DNA from: Strongylocentrotus droebachiensis
Lineage: Eukaryota > Echinodermata > Echinoidea > Camarodonta > Strongylocentrotidae
Assembly (NCBI GenBank): GCA_035222895.1
Contig: JAVYIG010006859.1
Span: forward strand, 1 to 64,000
DNA: 64,000 nucleotides
Reading direction: 5' to 3'
How positions within the stretch are numbered: the first letter of the stretch is position 1; each line of letters opens with the position of its first letter. The position numbers were made by a program, and so were the translations under genes. The notes beneath the pieces are model-generated. The model had not been told where the DNA came from and made no database searches. It saw only the letters and a program-made list of their open reading frames with translations. This document shows, one piece after another, positions 1 to 12,200 of the stretch.

Positions 1-595
1 GTTGTTGATGAGTGGCGGTGGTGGACCAGGTGGGGGAATCCCCTGCTTGCCAGGCGATGCTGCTGCATGGGGTTCCTGCTGCTAGCCTGGGAGGTGCTGG
101 GGTGGGGTTGGGAATGTTTGTCGGTCGCCGGGACGAGGGCGTAGGGAGAGTTGGAACGCGGAGGGTACGGCTGCCGAGGCGACGTCCCTATCGACCCGCC
201 CGGCGACTGGATGTGGTGCCTGTCCCTCTCGGACTGCCTGTGCAGCTCCTTGGCGTAGGCTTCCCCCGTGCGGTAGGCAGCGTGCAGGTGGGGGTGAGGC
301 GAGATAGGGTTACCTAAACGAGCCATCATTTCGGAATGAGTGCTCGCTATCTCTCCAGGTTCCCTCTCCTGAGGGGGCTGGTGCTGGGAGGTGTGGGATA
401 TGTGAGGGGATAGGTACGGGGAGGTGGTGCCGGGTTGCTGTCCCTGCTGCTGTCTGGAGCTGCTGCTCTCGCTAGAGTCTGCGTGAGAGTTCTTACGCGA
501 AGGCGGCTCGTACTTGACCTCAATGACCGGAACTTTAGCATCACCCGACCCGCCTTGGCTTGGTATAGCTGGACCTCCAGGACTTTGATCATTAC
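1..595 (-). CDS. NCOR1: Exon 20 (partial): Pro/Ser/His-rich region, cut by window edge
   Basis: The acceptor ATATTAG lies at 596. 197 codons follow (from residue 1115) beginning NDQSPGGPAIPSQGGSGD, with VIEVKYEPP (a seventh SUMO consensus, K1141), SSESSSSRQQQGQQPG, LHAAYRTGEAYAKELHRQ and SPRQPYPPRSNSPYAL. The frame is open to position 1. Near the edge a different frame reads GIPPPGPPPPLINN, resembling a PPPPLI motif of vertebrate NCoR1. This suggests a one-base indel near 32-43 in the sequence, or coincidence. Confidence 0.85.
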
Positions 596-3500
596 CTAAT
601 ATAAAGCAAAGGGAAAGAAATCACACTTATATTGCTCAGCATGAAAAGAGGAATGCGCTCTGGCATCAAGTTGAGATAGCAAGTTTTGAACAAAAAAATA
701 TGACAAAGAATACATAAGTTACAAATTTTGAATTTTGAACCTCCCTGGATAAATTGGGAAATTTATTTGCTAGCTTTTTTCCCTTTGTTAATCAAAAAAT
801 CAAAATATCCCCAAATGAGTTTTGCTGAAGGAGTATATCTATAAGACATTCCTCTGAGAAGACAATTCCCAAGAATTCTAGCGTCCAGGTTTGAGAAATT
901 AAGTTCTTTGTATTAAATTGAAATTTCTGAAATCTTCTGTACAAAACAAATAAAAGGCAGCTCTCAAAGCATTGCATAATTATATATGAATCAAAAAATA
1001 ATCATAATGCATGCCCATCATTACTCGATATGTAGTTTTTGCATTCATCTATGATCAACGAAAAAAGAATTGTATCACAACCTCTGTATCCACTTCGTAA
1101 CAAACGCAGACTAACCTAAATGTTTGTCAATAGCTGAATCAATCAGGTCCCTGATATTGTTGACACCTCTATTATCTCTGCTCAGACATTCTGCAAAATC
1201 TCTGATAGTCCTGCTTTGTCCTCCATCCTCTTCCGACTTCACCTTATCGATCCCACCGCTGACATCACTTTTAGACGAGGATGACGAATCCACCTGTCTG
1301 TTGTTGATCCTGATGCCTTCGGTGCTGAAGAACTTCTTATCGTCACTGGACGTGACTTTGTCTCCAGATCCAAGTTTTGGGGGCGTGCTCATTAAACCCT
1401 TACTACCGGGCAGCGCCCTTGACCCCAAGCCGGGATGAAACATGAGGTCATCCTGGGCGATGCCCTCATCAGCGCTGCACGTCGCGCTGGAATCATCGTC
1501 TTCAATCACATGGGTCTCTGGCTCCTGCTTTAATCCCTGAGACGGTAGCACTGACACCTGTGATGATGAAGACGCTAGGGTGGATGATGATGCCGGCGGC
1601 AGAGGTCCTGAGGTTGCTCCTGCTGTCGATATCGAAGCCAAATCAATGGTTGATGATTCAGTGATGTCCATCGCGACCTCAGCCTTCACTGCATTGGCTG
1701 AGTCGGCTTCCGTTTTAATATCCGCTTGCTCCGTTTTGACTTTGTCCGCTAGCAACTGGCTCTTGTCGTTGTTTCCGCCCTGAGACATAGACACACTAGT
1801 TGAAGCTAAATGCGGCGAGGGCAAAACAGTCGTCATTGCGGAACTTGTCGCTATGACCGGTTGTGAGGATAAAGTATTGGACATTGAACTTAATAGAGAT
1901 CGATTTTCACCCCCTTCCATCTGTTCCACTTTCACTTTGACTTTCCGTGAGTTACTCTCATCATTCTCGCTGGCACTAGCAGTGTCCGAGCTCTCATCAT
2001 TGTCCGCATCATTCTCCTCATCACTGAAATTATGGAATTCGTCCTCCGATCCTGCCGTGACGGTCGAGGCCATACTTTCGGTAATTGACGGGCGATGCTC
2101 GCGTTCACCCTGACAAGTAAATCAGAGGGAAACAGGAAGTTACAAGATTTACAAGAACAAGGGGTAAAACATGGAGATTAAAAAACCAGTGACAAGAGAA
2201 GAAATTATATATTCATGTAAATTTATTTAATTTACAATTGACAGTAAAAAAAAAAAGAATTATTCATAAAGATCAACACTACATCATAACATGCTATTTA
2301 CACATTTAAATCTATTTTAGGTTTTACTTTTCTTGAATATTACAAAACAATCAAATGTGCATTACGCACATGTAAAACCTATGATTATGGGACTGCCACA
2401 CACATGCTATCTCTGAGCAAAGCAAAGCACTGACATTGTGTGGTGAGCCAATGGGGTGGAAGGGTCCTAGCATGGGGCGGTGTATAGCAATAATCCGGCA
2501 TTCCTTTCACATATTTACACTAAACTTCACCAAATATCATGGATGGGATAACATAAGATCTCGCCTAAAAATCTTTTGATTCCAGGAGAACAAATGGAGA
2601 CTGTATTATAACATGTTTGACTTCAATTTAATTCTTGCTAACATAATTGTAAACAAGCTTTAAAGCCTGTCTGCACTAGTTTGGCCAGAAGGGATTAGAC
2701 ATCCCTGCCAGGTCACTGACAGGTGGTTATCTCAGCTCTCAATTAACATAAGAAAAAGGGGATCATGGGGGACCAACAGCTACTGCTTAGGCATTGTTGG
2801 CTATATAGAGGGCGCAAGTGGCTACAACTAGTACAAGTAGTGCAGACAGGCTTTAAGATCAGTATCCGATCGAGACCTACATCTTTCTTGTCGTGCCGGT
2901 GATGCTCCTCTATGATGTGTTCAAGGTGGAAGCGTCTCTTGTAGTTGAAGTAGAAGTTCTTACACTGGGCTTCCGACTTGGAACCCACCATCTTTGCAAT
3001 GGCTGGCCAGTCACGCCCGTGCTGCCTCAATCCTGGGGATGAAAGATTAATGTTTAAAGGATGAAAAGGGTAATACTGTCAACTCTTTACATCAAGACCA
3101 CACTATGGAGACAAAAATCGTGACTCGTTCACATATAACGTGTCCTAAATGAAATGAAATGGGTAGGTTGTCTTTGCTTACACTGCACTCCGATTTTCTA
3201 AGAAATGGCAATTGTACTGGATAGGAAATCTAGACAAACATCATCTTTCTGATTCTATGTAATCATCTATAACAGATGAACATAAATTCAAATAATCTGA
3301 CACCCAAGAAAGAAATAGTATCCATAAATTTGAAGAGATAAGCCATTTAGTCTATTGTCAATATCCATCAGAGGCCTATGTGTAACTTCAATCATTTCTC
3401 ACCTGCTTTCGCTATGCTCATTTCTTCGTCCGTCCATCGCGAGGTTTCCGGACCGAGTGCTGAAAAAGAAATGACAGATATAAAGTTAACTGTTACGACG

Positions 3501-6196
3501 ATCCATCCATCTATTATGAATTAAAGATATTTTGTTCTTTTGAAAATACAACTAAGTAACCCTTGCCCAAGCTAATTTCATTGACAATCATTGTAATCAT
3601 TGTGTGTGTTGCTAAGCATCCGTTCATATTAGAAGGGTGTAAATGGATGCCCTTCCAACAGATTTCTAGGAATAACGTTTTAACCTTTCTCTGGCCATAT
3701 TCATGTGGCACATTAGTCTGGACATCACTAAAATCATTGACAGAACTCTAGAGCTAAATTGAACACTAACAAGTTGAGGAATCAAACACCACTTTGTACA
3801 TGTGTCCTTTTCCCAGGTACACTGCGAACTGCCCTTTTCAGAGCCAGGAGGGCATTGACTCCTACACATTAGTACAAATTTAACATCCTTCTGGCTCTCA
3901 TAACCTAGGGGGTGTTTCACAAAGACTAAGATCGACTTTAAGTTGGACTTAACTATGACAGGCTGTTAATTGCTGTTTGCTCTCACCATTTACTGGCATT
4001 GGTCTCTCAAAGGACATACAAATCATGGTCACAAATCTACAGAATTTATATTTTTTGATAATATCTAAAGATCATAATGGTGAGAGCAACCGGTGGCATG
4101 AATGGCCTGCCATAGTTAAGCCCAACTTAAAGTCTAAATTTGACTTTGTGAAACATCCCCCAGGAATCTTTTTCACAAAGCCTTTATTCAATTACAAATG
4201 ACAAAAATCAGTGACAAATCTGCTGATAACCAATCAGAAGCAAGGATTTCAGTAGCTTATAACAAAAACTGTCATTTGTCACTGATGACAAGTTCTGTGA
4301 AACACCCCCCAGGTGTCCTTTGCTTACTTGGATCAAGCTCTTCAGGAGGGGGTGGAGGCAGGAGGAGGGGTAGTTCGGGTTCCATGCCCTCTGACCCTAG
4401 CCTCCTAGCTATCCGGTTGAAGCAGGCGGCGCAGCATTTGGTGACCTCGACGGCTATCCCCAGCTCCTCCGACAGCAGCCTACGTTGATCCTCTGTGATC
4501 TCAAACCACTTGGTAGGCAGGGGTTTTAACCGCCGCACCCTTTTCCTTGGGGTTTTACACGTTAGCACTGGACACCGACTGTAAGATGTAGACAAGATGT
4601 GAGAATGAGCAATTGGGGAATTTTAAGAAAGGATCTTGTGTATATATAAAGTGTAATGGGAAGCTGAAATATGTCTGATATAGAATATAAAATAGAAAAG
4701 ATACAGGTTTATAAAGATTCTCTCTTGGTTAGACACTGACATAGGGGTATCATAGTCTGGTCTCCAGGATACATCACAAGATTATTAAACAATTTTCACA
4801 TACATATATCTTTGGCATGATATCATATCTGCTTGCCACTCTTTAACAGACAAATATTTTGTTTTAAACCTTGAATGCTTTTAACCCTTTATATAGCAGC
4901 TCGATTAGAGTCAAGCTACTACATTATAATCCTTTACAAGTTATATAAGCTTTCTTTGGGATATATTTGTATATTAAATTATTTGGAGGGACAGAAGCCA
5001 ATGAAAAGCAAACTGAAAGCAACCTGCAGCTAATTGAAAGCAAGTTGTAACTTCCTTCTTTTTATCTTCTCTCTCTTGTTATCTTCCTGTAACTGTCTTA
5101 AACTTATGTTATCTTTATTTTTCCTCTGTCCTCTGTTGTTGTGAATGTATGTACTATGTTTTTATATAAAATAAGTTTGTATCTTGTTTATTCCCCACTT
5201 CCTTTTATCTTATGTTGATAATGAACAAACATGCATACTTTTTATGTTTTTTTTCTAAAAAGAGAGTGAAATAAATAAATGAAATGAAATGAAATAATGA
5301 AAATGAACCAAGAGACAAAAATAAAAGCTCCAACATACCTTCTTCTTATGGAGCGAAACCTACAGTGGCTGCAGACCCTCATGTCGGGCTTGAGGTCGCC
5401 CTCGTTCATGCCGAACAGGTCGCAGTTGGTTCTGTTTACCGGCCGACTCAGACTGTACGAATCCAAAGGGTTCTGGCACAGGGAACAGTTGTTAGGGGAT
5501 GCTGTAGGGAGGGACAAAAAGGCATGGATTTGAAAAGATTATATCAGTGAAAAGGATACACATGGGCAGACAGCAGTATAGTAACTTGACACATGCTCCT
5601 GCGAAATGCTCCTGTGAATTGCTCTGCAGCAATTTTCTGAACTAACCAAATTCTAAAATTCAACACTGGACATAACTCAAACCAAACTATGTAATCACCC
5701 AGTAATAGAACTGTTGCACTGTTTTTTCATCAAAATAAGACCTAATCCAGCATAATGTAAGTTTATAGGCTAGTACGGGTCAAATTGAACATGTAAACTG
5801 ACATGATAATTGTAAAGCTATTAGCAATATCTAAAGTAATCACACTTGATATATTCCTAATCCCTTTATTCATTGCCTGGAGTGGATATATTGCATATCT
5901 TAAATACATATATTTGTTAGATTCAAGCCTTTAACTGCTACAAGACTTGTTATTCGCTTACATTCTGAGCCGGCTGCAGCACTCCCATTCTGAGAGCTTC
6001 CGCCGTCTTTGTCTTCTCCTCCTTTGTCTCCAGAACGACTGGAAAGAAAGAAGAATTAAAAGATGTGTTACGTTGTTGTTTGTTTGTAAAGAGAGAGAGA
6101 GGGGGGAGAGGGGGGAGGAGGGAGAGAGAGAGGGGAAGGTAGGGAGAGAAAGAGAGAGAGAAGAGGGAAGGAAGGGAGGGAGATAGAGGGGGTGGT

Positions 6197-6234
<38 letters not shown>

Positions 6235-9200
6235 AAGGGAATTGTCTTCTATGGTTTTATTTTGTTGAGAGCTTGTCATCATCATCATTCTCATCCTCCT
6301 TCTCCTCTCCTCATTGTTGTCATCATCATCATCCACCTGTTCTTACAGTCTTCACCACCACCACCACCATCACCACCACAATCACAACCATCATCACCGT
6401 ACTTGTTACTGGAGTCCTCATCCTTGTCGTTATCCTTGTCATCGTCGTCCTGGTTGCCCCTGATGTTGCCGCCAGAGTTCTTCCCCTGGGGGAACCCCCT
6501 CCTGCGCTTAGCCTGGGACTTCCTCAGCTGCTGCTTGTAGTTCTCGTTCTTCTTGGTCTGGTAGTAGTAGAGCACGCAGTCCGAGACGGTCTTGCGCTCC
6601 AGGTAGGAGGCGATGAGGAGGAAGTTCTTGGGGTGCTGGAGGTACTTCTCCCGGAAGAGCTCCTTTTCCTCGTCCGTCCACAGGTTCATGTGGATCCGCG
6701 TCTTGTGCTCCGTCATTGCATCTTCCACCAGGCCTGCAAGAACAAGTAGAATTTGAGGGTTCAGTGACACAAAGACATAACTCCACCCAACACCCCATTG
6801 AATTCAATGGCTAGTGAAACATAGACTTAATTCCTTAACCCTTACTGTACTGGGGGGGGGGGCCTGGGAGGCCCCCCCCCCCTCGACATTTTTGGAGATT
6901 GCGCCGCAACCGCTTGGAATTTTGAACTGTCGTTTCATGACTTTTTTCCCTCAAGTCTTACGCACATTTTGATACCATTTTCGTCGAAATCGGATATACC
7001 TGTAAGGCGTTACATAACAATTAGTATGCGCATGTCATCAAAAAAAAAAAAAATAAATAAAAATCGCATCAAAATTTGCATAAATTATCATTATTAATTA
7101 CATTAAAATAACTTTTTTGTGTTAAAAAAGAAGTTTCATATGAAAAATGAGTTTCCACATTCAAAAAGTGGAGTTTGACACGTTTTCTGTAAAATGCATA
7201 AAATTAGCGATTTTGCATAATTAATTAGGCTAACGACAAAAATTTGCATATTCGGAAAAAACTAATTATACCATCTTGTTCCTTACGTAGATATATACAA
7301 ACATGCAAATTTTCGTGTTCATCGGACAATCAACGGCCGAGATCATAGTCAGCGGGTGCTCAAAATAGCCCAGTACAGTAAGGGTTAAGACCCAAGTGCT
7401 CAGTAACACATAAACCACTTTTTCTCAAAAATAGAGTTACATCTTTGCGTCACTGACCCCTCAAATTATAAATATTTATAAAATATTTTTTCTCTTGGAT
7501 AAAAGCCAATGATGATATTTCGTAGATTATCTGAAAACGACTTTTGTTGTAGGTCTTTATCAATACTTTCTGGTGTTCCTCAAGTATGTTCACATTACTG
7601 TATCAAAATACATCTTTCGTCAGCTATGAGAGTTTATTCAACACTACTGCACATGCTCAAAAATTTCATAACGCTACAGTCTATTCTACAGGAAAATGAG
7701 TATGGGAAAACCGGTCACTCAAAGATTTTTACTTTTCTTGAGGCACTTCATGAATATTTTGAAGCGCAATTTTTTCAAGGCCTCATTATTACACCATATC
7801 ACAGACACTGACAACACGCAGGGCCATGCATCTCAGATTGAACATTGTTAAACAATGCCTTTAATTGGCAAAAGAAAGAGAGCTCACTCACCATTCCTGT
7901 TGACGAACTTGACTCTCCTCTGCTCCATGTTGTAGAGCATGGGAGGGATGACGGCCAGACTTCGTATGTGCTTCTCGTTGGCTTCCTGCTCGTTCAGGCC
8001 GTCGACGATCTCCGCCAGCTCCGCATCGCTGCGGGCAATGTTACCCCAATTACTCCTCGTACCGGCCCTGTGGAAAATTGCAAGATACGTAAGTTCAGGG
8101 CCCTGTATTACAAAGAGTTCATATCAATCGCAACTTATCACAACTATGTACATAAGAGATAGGAGACTGCAAACTTGCGGTCGATTGGAGGACTTACGAT
8201 TGATTTGGATCAATCGTTACTCTTTGTAAAACGGGGCCCGGAACTGTAAACACAGGCAACGATTACCTGTCGATCATTGTCACATCTAGGTAACGAATTT
8301 CCAAACTACAATTCTGCACTGAATAGTCAAATAAACTTAACTTTAAAAGAAAATCGCAACCATAGCCATAACCCTCATCTTCCATGAAATGAAGCCCTAC
8401 ACAAATGTTTTATCACCAGTGCACCAGGGATGTTATCTGCTATTATAATGAAACCTGTATATAAAGATCGCTCAATGTAAACATGAAAAGTGGTCCTACT
8501 AGGTAGGTGGTCTTTGAATACAGGTTCCCTTAGTACAGGTTTCAATGAGAAACCATTTTCAAGGGAAACAAAAGATGTGGCCTTTATAGACAGGTGGTCT
8601 TTATAGACAGGTGGTCACTAAAGCAGGTATGACTGTACAACGACTGACCAGGGCTACGTTGCATAAAACTTACCATTGATGGTAACTTTGCCATCAATGG
8701 TATTACTACCATTGAAACCTAGATTTGTATTGGCTGTTGAACCCTGTTACCATGGTAGTTGCCATTGATGGCAGAGTTACCATGAATGGTAAGTTTTATG
8801 CAACAGGTACCTGTACACTTTCTTTGCCGAATTTTGGTGTGGTCTTTCATACAAATCTCTACAGGCTTCTGATGAGTAGGAGCTCAGTACAAGACAATAC
8901 AAGGACATTCATATCCTTTTCTTTTAAGTACATATATCTGCTATGACAAGTTATGAAGTGCAATAAATAACAAGTTACTAGAAAAAGAAGACACACTGCA
9001 TGCCAATTACCCATAATGGTTTTGATCTAACCTTGAGAATCTTTCCTGTTGTTCCCTCTGTTTCCTAATCTCAGGGAACTGCTTCTCAAAGAACTCTCTC
9101 GCTTTGGCATCCTTGGCTCTGCAAGATAACAAGATGAAAATTAATGGGAGATCAGGGACCCGTTTCACAAAGCCTTTTTTCAATGACAAATGACAAAAAC

Positions 9201-12200
9201 CAGTGACAAGTCTGCTGATAACCAATCAGAAGCAAGGATTTCAGTAGCTTATAACAAAAACTGTCATTTGTCACTGATAACAAGTTTTGTGAAATGGGGC
9301 CCAGAATACGTTCATACTCTCACAGGAACTGTATGGCGAATGAAAAATTAACTAGACGCAAAAATTGATTGATCAATAATGCACAATAGACTGATATATG
9401 AAATGTCAGCTACCAGACCCTACAAACCAATCGTAAAGATAAATCATCAGATGTTCTGTGTACAAGTCAGATGGCATAATGATATAATTCAATCCAATAT
9501 ATTCATTGCTGTTTAAATGTCAATGCCAATTATAACAATAATGATAATATCAATCAATACAGCGCAGAAAATATGTTAATTTATATATACTACTACACTG
9601 CAAGGACTCCTGATGCACTTAAAAATACTGCAAGGAAACAAGTATTGTAATATAAGCTATTCCACCTTCCAAATTTGCAAAAAGTGAGACCAATGAAGGA
9701 TAATGCTTTGTTCAAGAAAGTGGGTCGTTGGACTCCACATGGATTGGGTCCTACCGTAGTACTGCTCACACCAATGTCCAACAAAGAACAATAACTGCAT
9801 TAGTACTGTAACAACACTCATGATATTGAGACTGGCACCATAAAGTCGCAAAGCGCAATAAATCACTGCATTATTAAGTTTGATGATAAATTACCTCCTT
9901 TTGGGATTGTTTTCTAGCCTTTCCATCTTCTTCTCCCACGCCTCCATGAGCTGACCATAGCGTTGACACATGTATCCTTCCTGTTAATATCAATATGATC
10001 AAGTTCAAGTTCAGTATTTATTTAATTCCATAGTAAAAAAAAGTAACATAAAAATATTACTTTTACATAAATATTATTAACATAGTACAATATTGACAGT
10101 AAAAACAAACAAATAGGAATTATAATAATAATAATAATAATAATAATCTTTAATGGTCCACTCCAAATTTTATTAAACCGAAACGGAAATTTATTTTGCC
10201 CAATTGATCGTGAGCCCGGCAGCCACTGAGCAGCGCCAGATTGACGTTGCTCTATCCCTTATTGTTGAACGCCAAACAAGGTAGCAACAACTCCCATCTT
10301 TTAACGTCTTTTGGTATGACGCGCCCGGGGTTCAAACTCACGACCTCCCGGTTGTGAGGCGGACGCTCTACTGACTGAGCCAACACTCCAGTTGCTGTAT
10401 AAAAAACCCTAGAGGGTTTGTCTGGACAGCCACCAGAAAAAAAATAGTATAGGAATCATACAAAATGATATATGGTATTTGAATAAACAATAACAACAAA
10501 CAAAACAAAACAAAACAGAGTAGAACATAAGCAAAAACAAAAACATACATGTAGACCGCACAACCCTAAACAAATTTGCACTGTGGAGTAAGTGAGTGTT
10601 TTTAAGATGTAAGATTATTAGAAATAAGATATAATTTATTAATTTAAACTTTCTTTTAAATGAGTTCAAACTATCAATAAAGCCGTGATTTCAGTTATCA
10701 CGAAATGTAGATTTCAACATAGGACATGAAGTACAGTTAGTCTCCTGATTTATATAGTGTACTTCTTTGAACAAAAATATACCCTCATGATATATTGTAA
10801 TAGTCAGATGTCAAATTGCATACGTTATGTGTTGCTAGGTAGGACAAACATTATGGCTTGCCCTACCTAACAACACATAACATGTGCAATTTGAATTTAG
10901 ACTATTGAAATAAAATTATTTGTAACGAGGCACTGAACAAATATTAATGCATTGAATTTGATTACATTACCATAGCGACCTATTCATAATAAACAACTCA
11001 CCCTCATTCTCCTGGCCTGATTTTGTTTCCTGAAGAACAGTATCAACTTATGCTTCATCTCCATATTCCTGCAAAAAACAAACCATACAAAATAAAATTA
11101 ATTAATCATTCCTATTTTCTAACTGTAGAAGGGTGCTGATGCCCCAGAAAAGGCTTGAGGTCAGACAATTGATTTCATTGCATTGCTGACATTCCCAAGG
11201 TGAGATTCACTCTTCACATAATTCAATGCTTTCTCTTATTTGTATTTTTCTAATGTCACAAAAGGGGGGTTATAATAGAAAATACTCAACATAGAAGAAC
11301 GTTAATATCATTAAGAAAAATGTAATGTAAATTCCAAGACAGGGATATATTGATGATCTTGAAATTGCTTCTCTCTAGAAGCAAATACAACCAAAAAGGA
11401 GTTGAAAATCATCAATGAGGTACAGTCATTCAAGATATGTGCATAAGTTTTTCTGCAAAATAACGAAATATGTGATGACTTTTGAAGAATATTTCATTTT
11501 AAAAAGAACATTTGGAAAGGGTGACTTTATAGGTCATTGTGTCGTCATTTATAAATATGTCTGATTATGCAGGCATTAACATTTTAGCAAAGCATGGAAA
11601 CAGCGCAAGCAGTTTATTGTACTGAAAGGCAGCAGCCTCAGCGCAGTTTGGTATGCTCGCAGTCCAGAAAGATTATATTACATACCCCGTGCTCATAAAT
11701 TTGTCTTTCTATGCTAACTACGATGGAAAGAGCATTGACATAGACTTGTGAATTCAGCCTACCGTAACCATAAATAATCATGTTTTGCCACAATGGAGAA
11801 GTGTGAAAATAATCTCCATAAGAACCCATACTAGGGCAAACTAAAAATGTGTTCACATTGCTAATGAATAGAGGCTTCATTATAAATTAGCATTGTATAT
11901 GTCACTAAGTGTGAATACAGTTTTCTGCAACTTTGATAATTCTAGCACATAATGGAGCAGTGTTCACATGGCATTGTGATATATACAGGCTTCTCCACCA
12001 ACGAGTGTTGTATATAACAGCAAAGAAGTGTGAATATGGCCTTCCAATAAGTAGCTCAGTAGATAGAGACTAGTTCACACAGGCTAGTGAATGTAGGTCA
12101 GACTATAAATGAGTGTTGTACATCATAATGAGGGAGTGTTAACACAGCCGGATGAATTTATAAAAGCTTCTCCATAAAATGGGCACGACAAGTCACTACA

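Noticed and set aside
6347..6360. Alternative exon 13 donor T|GTAAGA
   Set aside because: A better consensus than the chosen donor, but it puts exon 14 into a frame that does not continue into the cysteine-rich exon 15.
6192..6749. Long plus-strand frame opposite SANT1
   Set aside because: It is the antisense reading of exon 13 plus the GA microsatellite; the minus strand carries the conserved protein.
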